A DNA stretch of 64,000 bases. It comes from Actinomycetota bacterium. Lineage in GTDB: Bacteria > Actinomycetota > UBA4738 > HRBIN12. Positions 41,742-50,369 of the stretch are shown piece after piece (the stretch's first letter is position 1; every line of letters starts with the position of its first letter). The DNA is taken from positions 1 through 64,000 of the forward strand of contig DASSCU010000005.1 in the NCBI GenBank assembly GCA_035697485.1. The letters run 5' to 3'. The notes below the pieces were generated by a model that saw only the letters and a program-made list of their open reading frames with translations, searched no databases and was not told where the DNA came from. The translations under genes and the position numbers were made by a program.

Positions 41742-43127
41742 TCAGCGCAACCCGCGCTGCCGCGCCCAATCGTCGAGGAACGCCTCAGCCTCGTCCTCGG
41801 GGATCGGGCCCCGCTCGAGACGCAGCTCCATCAGGAAGTCGAGCGCCTGGCCCACGACGGGACCCGGCTCGAGGCCGAGGCGATCCATCACCTGCTTCCC
41901 GTCGAGCGGCGGGCGCAGCGCGTCGAGGTTCTCCTGCTCGGCGAGGCGAGCGATGCGTTCCTCGAGGTCGTCCTGCAGTGTCTGGAACTTCGCGGCGCGC
42001 CGCTCGTTGCGCGTCGTCACGTCGGCGCGGGTCAGCTGGTTCAACTTGTCGAGCAGCGAACCGGCGTCGCGCACGTAGCGCCGTACGGCGGCGTCGCTCC
42101 ACCCCTCCCCGTACCCATGGAAGCGTAGGTGCATCTCGACGAGCTTCCTCACGTCGTCGGCGACGTGGTTCGGATAGCGCAACTCGCGAAGGCGCTTGTC
42201 GGCCATGCGGGCGCCGACCACCTCGTGGTGGTGGAACTGCACGCCCTCGGCGGTGATCTGCCGGGTGGCAGGCTTGCCGATGTCATGCAGCAGGGCCGCG
42301 AGCCGCAGCACCTCGTCGGCTTCGCAGTTCTCGACGACGGCGTACGTGTGGCGCAGCACGTCCTTGTGCTGATGCACTGGGTCCTGCTCGAGCTCGAGCG
42401 CGGCGAGCTCGGGCAGGAACGTGTCGGCGAGCTTCGTGGAGACGAGCAGAGCCAGGCCCTTCGAGGGATGCGCTCCCATCAGCAGCTTCGAGAGCTCCTC
42501 ACCGATGCGCTCGGCCGAGACGATCTCCATGCGATCCCGCATCTCGACGATCGCCGCCAGGAGACGAGGGGCAGGCTCCACGTCGAGCTGGGAGACGAAC
42601 CGGGCCGCGCGGAGCATGCGGAGGGGGTCGTCACCGAACGACAGCTGCGGCTCGAGCGGCGTGTCGAGGAACTTGGCCGCGAGGTGGCGCACGCCACCGT
42701 GCGGATCGACGAGGTCGCCGTCGGGGAGTCGCACCGCCATCGCGTTGATCGTGAAGTCTCGACGGGACAGGTCGGTCTCGACGTCGTCGCCGAACGTCAC
42801 CGTCGGCTTGCGGTGCTCGGGCGCGTAGACCTCCTGGCGGAACGTCGTGATCTCGAGCCGCTCGCCGTCCTTGAGGACGCCGACCGTGCCGAACTTCACG
42901 CCGACCAGGTAGCGGCGCTCCGCCCAGCCCCGCAGGATGCGGGTCGTCTCGTCGGGGTGCGCGCTGGTGGTGAAGTCGAGGTCGGGCGAAGGCCGGCCGA
43001 GGACCAGGTCGCGCACGCTGCCGCCCACGAGGAAGAGCTCGTGCCCCGCATCGGCGAACCGCACGCCGAGCTCCTTGGCGATGGCGGGAACGTCGAGCAC
43101 GGCGCCGGAAGCGGTCTGGTCGGCCAT
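41742..43127 (-). CDS. pcnA: CCA-adding tRNA nucleotidyltransferase
   Basis: 461 residues. Head domain: ELFLVGGSVRDLVLG and PDLDFTTSAHP with the DxD of nucleotidyltransferases, LEITTFRQEVY, LSRRDFTINAMAVRL. Neck/body: EPQLSFGDDPLRMLRAARFV. HD-type domain: RLAALLHDIGKPATRQIT and FHHHEVVGARMADKRLREL. It adds or repairs the 3' CCA of tRNAs. It starts the region syntenic with M. tuberculosis Rv3907c onward. TAAGCT lies 9 nt before ATG 43127. Confidence 0.93.
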   Translation of the reverse strand: MADQTASGAVLDVPAIAKELGVRFADAGHELFLVGGSVRDLVLGRPSPDLDFTTSAHPDETTRILRGWAERRYLVGVKFGTVGVLKDGERLEITTFRQEVYAPEHRKPTVTFGDDVETDLSRRDFTINAMAVRLPDGDLVDPHGGVRHLAAKFLDTPLEPQLSFGDDPLRMLRAARFVSQLDVEPAPRLLAAIVEMRDRMEIVSAERIGEELSKLLMGAHPSKGLALLVSTKLADTFLPELAALELEQDPVHQHKDVLRHTYAVVENCEADEVLRLAALLHDIGKPATRQITAEGVQFHHHEVVGARMADKRLRELRYPNHVADDVRKLVEMHLRFHGYGEGWSDAAVRRYVRDAGSLLDKLNQLTRADVTTRNERRAAKFQTLQDDLEERIARLAEQENLDALRPPLDGKQVMDRLGLEPGPVVGQALDFLMELRLERGPIPEDEAEAFLDDWARQRGLR

Positions 43128-43136
43128 GTCGGCCCG

Positions 43137-43142
43137 AGCTTA
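43137..43142 (-). promoter_or_regulatory. -10 element TAAGCT of pcnA
   Basis: Minus-strand TAAGCT, 9-nt spacer, then ATG 43127. Confidence 0.45.
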
Positions 43143-43180
43143 CCCCGGGGGTCGAGCCGGCCGGGTTGGCTCCTGCTTGC

Positions 43181-43250
43181 GCGCCGGCTCGGCAGGGACC
43201 TCCGTCTTCTCGCTGGCGGAACTACGGAGGTCCTTGACGAATGCCGGCGC
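43181..43250. repeat. Dispersed hairpin repeat, copy 2
   Basis: GCGCCGGCTCGGCAGGGACC continuing into TCCGT (43181-43205) pairs with ACGGAGGTCCTTGACGA continuing into ATGCCGGCGC (43224-43250). The stem is long with a 2-nt bulge, and the loop is 18 nt. The core matches the element at 8363-8418: GGCAGGGA-CTCCGT, then a variable loop with GGC-GAACTACGGAGGTCCTTG. It sits between the divergent promoters of pcnA and the gene at 43330, so it is not a normal terminator. Confidence 0.7.
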
Positions 43251-43314
43251 GGAACCGCCGACACCCACCGTCGCCCGCCCGCCGAGGACTCCCGCGTGCG
43301 CCACGTCCCCGCGC

Positions 43315-43320
43315 TACCGT
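43315..43320 (+). promoter_or_regulatory. -10 element TACCGT of the gene at 43330
   Basis: TACCGT, 9-nt spacer, then ATG 43330. Confidence 0.45.
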
Positions 43321-43329
43321 GACCGGGCG

Positions 43330-43716
43330 ATGCCCACCTGGCTCGGATTCATCTGGACCTCGCCGAACACGCTGATCGGCCTCGTGCTCGGGCTGCTCAC
43401 GTTCCAGCTGCCGACGGTTCGCGACGGAGCGCTGATCTTCGACCGAACGCCGCGGGGACTCACCTGGCTGATGCCGCGGCTGAACCGAACCGCGATGACC
43501 GTGGGCTTCGTGATCCTGTCGTCGCGGCCGGTGACCGGGCGACTCCTCGCGCACGAGCGCTGGCACATCCGCCAGTTCTGCGCGTGGGGACCGCTGTTCA
43601 TCCCCGTGTACTTCCTGCTCGCGATCCCTTACGGGTATCGTCGACATCCGATGGAGGTCCGGGCGCAGGTCGCGGCCGGGGAACGCGCGCCGGCCCGGCC
43701 GGATCTCACGCACTAG
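43330..43716 (+). CDS. Hypothetical membrane-associated protein with HERWHIRQ motif
   Basis: 128 residues. Two hydrophobic stretches (TLIGLVLGLLTFQLPTV and WGPLFIPVYFLLAIPYGYRR) flank RLLAHERWHIRQFCAWG. The HExxH-like spacing (HERWH) recalls small zinc-peptidase-like or DUF-type proteins found in several bacteria, but there is no further evidence for catalysis. It is leaderless by its -10 box. No partner genes are nearby on the same strand. Confidence 0.65.
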   Translation: MPTWLGFIWTSPNTLIGLVLGLLTFQLPTVRDGALIFDRTPRGLTWLMPRLNRTAMTVGFVILSSRPVTGRLLAHERWHIRQFCAWGPLFIPVYFLLAIPYGYRRHPMEVRAQVAAGERAPARPDLTH

Positions 43717-43731
43717 TCCGTATTGGACTAG
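43713..43731. other. Inverted repeat at the end of the 43330-43716 gene
   Basis: CTAGTCC (43713-43719) and GGACTAG (43725-43731) surround 5 bp and include the TAG stop codon. It could act as a terminator for this gene or an operator. The remaining gap 43732-43915 shows no gene. Confidence 0.4.
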
Positions 43732-43915
43732 ACGGGACACCCAGTAGGTTGACGGACCGACAGCGACGCGAACGGACGGAAGAGATCACCGCGCCGACGG
43801 TCGCGGCGGCGAGCCCACGATCACACCGACACCAGGGCCACCCGCGGACCCACGCGGCCGGACCGGTGCACGGACATATCGGCTCCTCCCTCTCCCGCAG
43901 ACGACCGGCGGGGGC

Positions 43916-44602
43916 TCAGTATCGCCGACGCGCGGCGAGCACGCGACCGGCCCAGGCGACGAGGCCGCCCACCGAGGACCCGACGAGCGCGCCCGCGACG
44001 ACGTCGCCAGGGTAGTGCACGCCCGAGTGCACGCGGGAGTAGCCGACCGCCGCGGCCGCCGCACCGAGGGGCAGGCCGAGGGCCGGCACCACCTGGGAGA
44101 CCGACGAGGCGAAGGCGGCCGCCGATGCGGAATGACCCGACGGGAACGATGCCGAGGTCGGCATCTCGACGCGCCGTGCGAGCGGCACGCCCGCCGCGTC
44201 GGCGTCTGGGCGGCGGCGATGTCCGGCGAGCTTCATCGGCAGGTTCACGATCGCCGACGTGCAGGCGATCGCGGCCACGCCGGTGAGCGCCGCACGCCGT
44301 CCCTTGCGGCCCCCGACGGCGAAGAGCACGGCCGCCGCGCCGATCCAGAGCTTCGAATGGTCGGCCGCGCTCGTGAACGTGCGGAGGGGGCCGTCGAGCG
44401 TCGGTGTCGGCGTCGCCGCGACCGCCCGGTACACCGCCTTGTCGACCGCGGCGAGCTCACGCAGGGCGCGGACCAGAGCTGGGGCGGGCGCCGAGGGACC
44501 GGCCTCCAGCCGCTCCGCGAGGCGCTCAGACGGCGGCTGCACGGGCACGACGTCGTCGTCGAAGGGCTCGCCGCCGGAGGACTCCCCGGACCGCCCGCTC
44601 AT
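43916..44602 (-). CDS. PAP2-family membrane phosphatase
   Basis: 228 residues. Phosphatidic-acid phosphatase type 2 motifs: KLAGHRRRPD, PSGHSASAAAFASSVSQ, and GYSRVHSGVHYPGDVVAGAL, with the catalytic His residues of C1-C3 (first motif slightly altered). The N-terminus is cytoplasmic and acidic, followed by several helices. It probably dephosphorylates a lipid phosphate or prenyl diphosphate. ATG 44602 overlaps the lipid-kinase stop by 4 nt, so a kinase and a phosphatase of lipids are co-expressed. Confidence 0.88.
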   Translation of the reverse strand: MSGRSGESSGGEPFDDDVVPVQPPSERLAERLEAGPSAPAPALVRALRELAAVDKAVYRAVAATPTPTLDGPLRTFTSAADHSKLWIGAAAVLFAVGGRKGRRAALTGVAAIACTSAIVNLPMKLAGHRRRPDADAAGVPLARRVEMPTSASFPSGHSASAAAFASSVSQVVPALGLPLGAAAAAVGYSRVHSGVHYPGDVVAGALVGSSVGGLVAWAGRVLAARRRY

Positions 44603-45969
44603 GCCGCCACCGGCTTCCCGGCAGCGACCCGGAGCAGCTCGCGGATCGTCGACTTCTCCGTCACACGCACCGCCGCGGCGGCCGGTGACAATCCCGACGC
44701 GTGTCGAGGGATGCGCACACGCAGGACCCCCGGTTTCGTCGTGAACACCAACGGAGGATCCATCACCAGAGCCTCACCGTCGACGCCGATCTCGATCGGA
44801 CGGCCCGAACGCACCTCGAACCGATCCGTGGTCCATTCACGCCACCCCTCGAACCGATCGAGCTGACCGATCGCCTGCAGCGACAGGAACCGTTGCACGT
44901 CCGACGCGCTCGAGAGATTCACAGCGACTACGCCGAGCACCCCTCGGTCGATGCGTTCGCGGGTCCCGCGGCCTTGGGAGTGGCGCAGCTCGTACGGATC
45001 GTTCGAGACCTGGATCACCGCTGCCGTCGGCACCTCCTCCCCGTCGGGACCGGTGAAGCGCAGTTCGAGCGGCTTCGCGTCTGGTCCCATGAGATCGGGA
45101 AGCATCTCGGCAGTCGTCTGCACCTTCGAGTCGCGGTACTCGGGCGACTGCACGATCTTCGCGTAGAGGCCGAGGGAGGCGTTGTTCACGAAGACCCGCC
45201 CGTTCACCTCCGCGAGGTCGATCGAGCGCTCGGCGCCGTCGAAGTAGGCGTCGAGCGCGCCAACGACGTCGTCGCGGTCGAGGCCCAGGTCGAGCGCGAA
45301 GTGATTGCGTGTGCCGGCGGGGACCACCACGAACGGGAGGCCGTGAGCGCTCGCCACCGCGCCGACGAGTGCCTGCGATCCGTCGCCCCCGGCCATGCCG
45401 ATCACGTCGGCGCCCCGCGCGACCGCGGCCTCCGCCAGCGCGAGCAGGTCGTCACCGTGCCGCAACACGATGGGCTCGATGCCACGTTCGCGACACTCCC
45501 GCTGCAGCTCGAACTTCTCGGCCTTGCCGCCCCCTGACTTCGGGTTCATCAGCAGGACCGGATGCCGCGGCGTAGGCACCGCCGGCGCCTCCTCGACGCT
45601 GGCGTCACGCTTCGATGCACGCAACGCGTACCCGGCCGCCCCTGCCGAGAGCGCGGCAGCAGCAGCCACGGCGACCCACGGCCACGGCTTGAACTCGTCG
45701 TTCCCGAAGATCGCCGCGACCACGAGCCCGAGGCCCGCCACCACCAGCACGAGCGCGACCACTCGCACGGTTCCCCGGTGCGAGAGCGAGTACCAGGCTC
45801 CGACCACGGCGATCGCGAGACCGATGCTCGCGACCAGGATGACGCCGAGGTTCTCGAGCGCGAGCGCCACCACGATCACCATCGCGAGGACGAGGGCGAC
45901 CACGGCCGTCGCGGCCGCCAGACGCTCGAGCATCGTCGGCGTGGCTGCCACGTCATGCGTCGTCGACAT
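44599..45969 (-). CDS. Diacylglycerol/sphingosine kinase-like lipid kinase with N-terminal membrane helices
   Basis: 456 residues from ATG 45969, ribosome binding site GGAGGAGG. Three to four N-terminal helices (to about residue 110) precede a DAGK catalytic domain: PVLLMNPKSGGGKAEKFEL, VIGMAGGDGSQALVGAVASA (GGDG motif), FVVVPAGTRNHFALDLGL, then VFVNNASLGLYA. It phosphorylates a lipid such as diacylglycerol or a long-chain base. The membrane-embedded N-terminus is not usual for soluble DgkB-type kinases. It overlaps the SulP gene by 17 nt and the PAP2 gene by 4 nt. Confidence 0.87.
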   Translation of the reverse strand: MSTTHDVAATPTMLERLAAATAVVALVLAMVIVVALALENLGVILVASIGLAIAVVGAWYSLSHRGTVRVVALVLVVAGLGLVVAAIFGNDEFKPWPWVAVAAAAALSAGAAGYALRASKRDASVEEAPAVPTPRHPVLLMNPKSGGGKAEKFELQRECRERGIEPIVLRHGDDLLALAEAAVARGADVIGMAGGDGSQALVGAVASAHGLPFVVVPAGTRNHFALDLGLDRDDVVGALDAYFDGAERSIDLAEVNGRVFVNNASLGLYAKIVQSPEYRDSKVQTTAEMLPDLMGPDAKPLELRFTGPDGEEVPTAAVIQVSNDPYELRHSQGRGTRERIDRGVLGVVAVNLSSASDVQRFLSLQAIGQLDRFEGWREWTTDRFEVRSGRPIEIGVDGEALVMDPPLVFTTKPGVLRVRIPRHASGLSPAAAAVRVTEKSTIRELLRVAAGKPVAA

Positions 45970-47689
45970 CCGAGACCTCCTCCCGAGACCGCCACCGTTC
46001 ACCGAACTCGGCCTGGTACGCCTCGACCGCAGCTTCGAGCGTCGGGAAGAAGTGCCGCGGGTCGATCGTGTGCGTCAGCTCGTACCGCTCCACCTTCTCC
46101 CGGACGGGATCCTTCATCTCGGCGAACACCAACGAGATGTTCCGGGCGTTGAGCCATTCGTCCAGGTCTTCGAGCATGTCGGCGGCCGTCGTGTCGACAT
46201 CGGTCACGGGCTCGGCCGCCACCACGATCCACCGCAGGTCGGGCGTGCTCGTGGCGAGCTCCGTGATCTCCTCACGGAACGTGCGGCTGTTCGCGAAGAA
46301 CAGCGGGGCGTCGAACCGGTACATGACCAGCCCCGCGAGCTGCCGACCGTGCGGGTACCGCGTCACGTCGTGGTACCCAGGCATGTCGTCGACCTTGCCG
46401 AGCCGGGTCTGGTACGGCCACCAGGACCGGCGGAACACGTTGTAGATGGAGAGCGCGATCGCGACCACGATGCCCGGGAGCACACCGAGCAGCGCGACAC
46501 CGAGGAATGCGGCGATCGAGAGCGAGAACTCCGTGCGCCGCTGCTTCCACAGGCGCACGGTCGCCGGGATGTCCGCCAGCGAGAGCGAGGCGGCGATCAC
46601 GACCGCGGCCAGGGTCGGCTGCGGCAGGTTCTGCAAGAGGTCGGGAGCCACCACCAGCAGCATCAGGATCGCGAGCGCGCCGACCACGCCCGTTACCTGC
46701 GACTTCGCCCCCGCCTGCTCGGCCACCGCCGTCCGCGAACCGCTGGTGCTGACCGGGAACCCTTGGAAGAAGCCCGCCGCCACGTTGGAGACGCCGATCC
46801 CGATCATCTCCTGGTTTCCGTGGACGTGTTGCCCTTGCCGGGCCGCGAACGCTGATGCGGTCGAGATCGTGTCCGCCAAGGCAACGAGCGCGATCCCGAG
46901 GGCGCCTCCGATCAGCAGCGGAACGTCGGAGAGCGAGACGTCCGGGATCGTGAGCGGCGGGAAGTCGCCGGGCAACGGTCCGACGACCGAGACACCGCGA
47001 TCGACCAGATCGAACAGGTCGACGGCCACGATCGCGAGCACGACGGCGATCAGCACGGCTGGCACCTTCGGCAGGCTCCGCTGCAGCACGATGATGATCA
47101 GCAGGCTCACGACCCCGATCGCGAGCGCGGCACCGACGGTCTCACCGTCGGCAACCCCCTGGACGAAGCCGACCGCCTCGTCGATCAGGCCGTCGGCGTC
47201 GACCGAGAAACCGAACAGCTTGGGCAACTGGCCGACGAGGATCGTGAGGGCGAGGCCGTTCATGTAGCCGATCTGGGTCGGCTTCGAGAGCAGGTCCGCC
47301 ACGAAGCCGAGCTTCGCGACGCCCGCCAGGATCATCACGGCGCCCACGATCAGCGCGAGCATCGACGCGAGCGCCACCGCGCGCGCAGGGTCGCCGTTCG
47401 CCACCAGCAACGGCGCGATCGTGGCGGCGATCATCGGGCCGAGCGAAGAGTCCGGCCCCAGCACGAGGATGCGCGATGGCCCGAACAGCGCGTAGCCGAT
47501 CAGGCATAGGATCGACGTGTACAGCCCGGTGATCGCGGGCAGGCCGGCGAGCTCCGCGTACGCCATGCCCTGCGGCACCAGCAACGCCGTGAGCACGAGC
47601 CCGGCGAGGACGTCCTTCGGAAGCCACTCGCGCCGGTAGCCGCGAAGCGTTCCCAACCCGGGGATCGCGGAACCCGTCGATCGATCCAT
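45953..47689 (-). CDS. SulP-family anion transporter with STAS domain
   Basis: 578 residues. Sulfate-transporter motif region GLVLTALLVPQGMAYAELAG and GLYTSILCLIGYALFGPSRI near the N-terminus, about 10-14 hydrophobic helices, then a cytoplasmic STAS domain (about residues 455-560: LVMYRFDAPLFFANSRTFRE, VAAEPVTDVDTTAADMLEDL). It transports sulfate, bicarbonate or another anion. It is first in a three-gene operon with the lipid kinase and PAP2 genes. Confidence 0.92.
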   Translation of the reverse strand: MDRSTGSAIPGLGTLRGYRREWLPKDVLAGLVLTALLVPQGMAYAELAGLPAITGLYTSILCLIGYALFGPSRILVLGPDSSLGPMIAATIAPLLVANGDPARAVALASMLALIVGAVMILAGVAKLGFVADLLSKPTQIGYMNGLALTILVGQLPKLFGFSVDADGLIDEAVGFVQGVADGETVGAALAIGVVSLLIIIVLQRSLPKVPAVLIAVVLAIVAVDLFDLVDRGVSVVGPLPGDFPPLTIPDVSLSDVPLLIGGALGIALVALADTISTASAFAARQGQHVHGNQEMIGIGVSNVAAGFFQGFPVSTSGSRTAVAEQAGAKSQVTGVVGALAILMLLVVAPDLLQNLPQPTLAAVVIAASLSLADIPATVRLWKQRRTEFSLSIAAFLGVALLGVLPGIVVAIALSIYNVFRRSWWPYQTRLGKVDDMPGYHDVTRYPHGRQLAGLVMYRFDAPLFFANSRTFREEITELATSTPDLRWIVVAAEPVTDVDTTAADMLEDLDEWLNARNISLVFAEMKDPVREKVERYELTHTIDPRHFFPTLEAAVEAYQAEFGERWRSREEVSDVDDA

Positions 47690-47746
47690 CGCCGGAGCAT
47701 GCCACGGCCTGGGGCGGGCGCCATCACCCCTTCCGGTGGAAGAGGA

Positions 47747-48850
47747 CTAGAAGGGCAGGCCTTCTCCGTCGGCGACCGACAGGCGGTCGAGCACCCCGCG
47801 CATCATGAGATCGAAATCGTGCGGGTTCGAGGCCGCGCGACGTGCCTCGTCCTCGGTCACGAGCCCCTCCTTCGTGAGCTGCACGAGTGACTGATCGAAC
47901 GTTTGCATCCCGTAGAAGTCGCCCTCGGCGATCACGTCCACGATCTGGTCGGTGGTGGCCGGATCCACGATCCGGTCGAAGACCCGTCCGGTGTTGATCA
48001 GCACCTCGACGGCGGGCACGCGGCCCTTCCCGTCGGCCTTGGCCACCAGTCGCTGCGACACGATGCCGCGGAGCGATCCCGCGAACGACGTGCGCACTTC
48101 CTTCTGCTGGTGCGGCGGGAACAGGTCGAGGATGCGGTTGATCGTCTCCATGCAGTCGATCGTGTGCAGGGTGGAGATCACCAGGTGTCCGGTCTCGGCG
48201 GCCTGGATCGCCGACATCGCCGAGTCGCCGTCGCGGATCTCGCCGAGAAAGATCACGTCGGGGTCCTGGCGGATCACGTGGCGTAGCGCGTTGGCGTAGG
48301 AATCGGTGTCGATGCCGATCTCGCGTTGCTGCACGATCGAGAGCACGTCGTCGTGCATCACCTCGATCGGGTCTTCGATCGTGACGATGTGGGCTCTGCG
48401 GCTGCGGTTGATGTGCCCGATCATCGACGCGATCGTCGTGGTCTTGCCGGTGCCGGTCGGGCCGGTGACGAGCACGAGCCCTCGAGGCGAGTCGGCCAGG
48501 CTGGACATGACGCGAGGCAGCCGCAGCTCCTCGAACGTCGGCACCTCGCTGCGCACCCGCCTGATCGCGAGGCCGACGACGCCACGCTGCCGGAACACGT
48601 TCACCCGGAAGCGCCCGACCCCCGGCAGCGTGTACCCGAGGTCGGCCTCGCTCGTCTCGGCGAACTCGCGCTTCTTGTGATCGGACATCAGCGATGCGGC
48701 GGCGGCCTCCGTGTCGGTCGCCGTGAGCACATCGAACTCGCCGGGGATCAGTTGGCCGTCGACGCGCACGAACGGCACGTTGCCGACCTTGAGGTGCAGG
48801 TCACTCGCACCCCGCTCCACCGTATGGCGCAGCAGCTCGTTGACATCCAT
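47747..48850 (-). CDS. pilT: PilT-like type IV pilus retraction ATPase
   Basis: 367 residues from ATG 48850; a longer in-frame form from 48904 is possible. N-terminal PAS-like domain (LLRHTVERGASDLHLKVGNV), Walker A GPTGTGKTTTIASMIGHI, Asp box VTIEDPIEV, Walker B VIFLGEIRDGDS, His box ETGHLVISTLHTID. These mark the PilT subgroup, which powers pilus disassembly in twitching motility. No pilus assembly genes are adjacent; the TadE-like proteins at 1-160 and 54076 belong to another pilus type. Confidence 0.88.
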   Translation of the reverse strand: MDVNELLRHTVERGASDLHLKVGNVPFVRVDGQLIPGEFDVLTATDTEAAAASLMSDHKKREFAETSEADLGYTLPGVGRFRVNVFRQRGVVGLAIRRVRSEVPTFEELRLPRVMSSLADSPRGLVLVTGPTGTGKTTTIASMIGHINRSRRAHIVTIEDPIEVMHDDVLSIVQQREIGIDTDSYANALRHVIRQDPDVIFLGEIRDGDSAMSAIQAAETGHLVISTLHTIDCMETINRILDLFPPHQQKEVRTSFAGSLRGIVSQRLVAKADGKGRVPAVEVLINTGRVFDRIVDPATTDQIVDVIAEGDFYGMQTFDQSLVQLTKEGLVTEDEARRAASNPHDFDLMMRGVLDRLSVADGEGLPF

Positions 48851-48938
48851 CGCCGACGGCAGCCTCCGTTCGGCCCACGACGGTCGCGGGCCACGTGGTT
48901 CCATCGGCCCTCACCCGGGCGCACATGAGCCCTACGAC

Positions 48939-48944
48939 TAGGAT
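48939..48944 (+). promoter_or_regulatory. -10 element TAGGAT of the NUDIX gene
   Basis: TAGGAT, 6-nt spacer, then GTG 48951. Confidence 0.55.
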
Positions 48945-48950
48945 TCTCGC

Positions 48951-49535
48951 GTGACCGACGAGCCCACTCCCGAGGGGGAACCAGCGCCCAAGAGGCGGCG
49001 ACGGCGCAAGCCCGCCGCGACCGCAGCGTCGTCGTCGGCGCAGCCGGTCGCCGAACGCTCCAAGCGCACGTCGTCGAAGAGGAAGCGGTCCGGCGGGCGA
49101 CGCTCCAGGTCGCCGGTCCAGCGTGAGGTCTCGGCAGGTGGGGTCGTGTACCGACGCGACGGCGAGGACATCGAGGTGGTGCTCGCGTCGCGCCGGACCC
49201 GCCGGGGAGACCTCGCGTGGGGTTTGGCGAAGGGTGGGATCGAGTCGGGGGAGTCCCATGAGGATGCCGCGGTGCGCGAGGTCCTCGAGGAGACGGGCTA
49301 CACCGCCGAGATCGAGGCATCGCTCGGTGACACCCGCTACTTCTACGTCTGGGGGGGTACCCGCATCCGCAAGACGGTGCACTTCTTCCTGATGCGCTGC
49401 ACCGGAGGCGACCCCGACGATCGCGACGACGAGATGGAGGAGGTCCGCTGGTTCCCCCTCGACCGTGCGCTGAAGCGTGCTGCCTACCGAGGAGAGCGCG
49501 AGGTGCTCGGCCGGGCGGCCGACCTGCTGCGATGA
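48951..49535 (+). CDS. NUDIX hydrolase (Rv3908/MutT4 position)
   Basis: 194 residues. A basic, disordered N-terminal 55 residues (KRRRRRKPAATAA, SKRKRSGGRRSRS) precedes the NUDIX domain: REVSAGGVVYRRDGED and the NUDIX box GGIESGESHEDAAVREVLEE followed by TGY. It hydrolyses a nucleoside diphosphate linked to another group; which one is unknown. Its place next to the DUF6049/murJ block matches the M. tuberculosis mutT4 locus. The basic tail could bind nucleic acid. Confidence 0.88.
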   Translation: MTDEPTPEGEPAPKRRRRRKPAATAASSSAQPVAERSKRTSSKRKRSGGRRSRSPVQREVSAGGVVYRRDGEDIEVVLASRRTRRGDLAWGLAKGGIESGESHEDAAVREVLEETGYTAEIEASLGDTRYFYVWGGTRIRKTVHFFLMRCTGGDPDDRDDEMEEVRWFPLDRALKRAAYRGEREVLGRAADLLR

Positions 49536-49548
49536 TGGACGCGGCGCG

Positions 49549-50316
49549 GTGACCCCCTTCGAGGTCGCGATCGGCATCGCGATCGGGTTCGTCTCGGGGG
49601 TGCTCTCCGGCCTCTTCGGCGTCGGCGGCGGCATCGTGATGACGCCGGGCCTGCAGGTGCTGCTCGGCGCCGCACCCATCGTGGCGCTCGCGACCCCGCT
49701 GCCGGTGATCCTTCCGACCGCGCTCACCGGCGCCCTCACCTATCGCCGTGCCGGCGAGCTCGACGAGCGAGCGGCCGCCTGGATGATCGGCCCGGGCGTG
49801 CTCGCGTCCGTCTTCGGAGCCCTGCTCACGAAGTTCGTCGACACCCACCTGCTGCTCGTGATCACGGCGGCCCTCCTCGCCTACCAGTCGGTGGCGATCC
49901 TGCGGGGTCCACGGGACCGACGCGGGCCGTCATTCAGGGCAACGCCTTCGATGTTCATCGGCATCGGCCTGTTCGCGGGATTCGTGAGCGGCCTGCTCGG
50001 CATCGGCGGGGGGCTCGTGATCGTGCCGCTGCTCGCGGGCTGGCTCGGGATGCCGCTCAAGCGTGCGCTCGGCACCTCGCTACTCGCGATCGTGGCGCTG
50101 GTGATCCCGGGCACGATCACGCACGCGTTGCTCGGCCACATCGACTGGACGCTGGTCGTGGTCGCGTCGATCGGCGCGGTGCCCGGTGCGTTGCTCGGCG
50201 CGAAGGTGGCGCTCGGCACCCACGAGCACACGCTGCGGATCCTCGTCGGAAGCTTCCTGCTGGTCGTGGCCCTCGCGTACGGCGTGGCCGAGGCGTTGGA
50301 GGTACTCGCGCGCTGA
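49549..50316 (+). CDS. TauE/SafE (TSUP) family membrane permease
   Basis: 255 residues from GTG 49549, 13 nt after the NUDIX stop. Two repeats of the family signature: FVSGVLSGLFGVGGGIVMTP near the N-terminus and FVSGLLGIGGGLVIVPLLAG in the middle, each followed by hydrophobic helices (about eight in all). The family moves sulfite, sulfonates or other organosulfur anions. It is absent from the M. tuberculosis version of this locus, so it is an insertion between the NUDIX and DUF6049-like genes. Confidence 0.87.
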   Translation: MTPFEVAIGIAIGFVSGVLSGLFGVGGGIVMTPGLQVLLGAAPIVALATPLPVILPTALTGALTYRRAGELDERAAAWMIGPGVLASVFGALLTKFVDTHLLLVITAALLAYQSVAILRGPRDRRGPSFRATPSMFIGIGLFAGFVSGLLGIGGGLVIVPLLAGWLGMPLKRALGTSLLAIVALVIPGTITHALLGHIDWTLVVVASIGAVPGALLGAKVALGTHEHTLRILVGSFLLVVALAYGVAEALEVLAR

Positions 50317-50352
50317 CATCGGAAGGTTCCGAGGGCCCCCACCCCGCGGGGC

Positions 50353-50358
50353 TACGAT
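50353..50358 (+). promoter_or_regulatory. -10 element TACGAT upstream of the DUF6049-like gene
   Basis: TACGAT followed by 11 nt containing GAGGAG, then ATG 50370. The short leader still has a weak ribosome binding site. Confidence 0.4.
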
Positions 50359-50369
50359 GAGGAGCCGCC

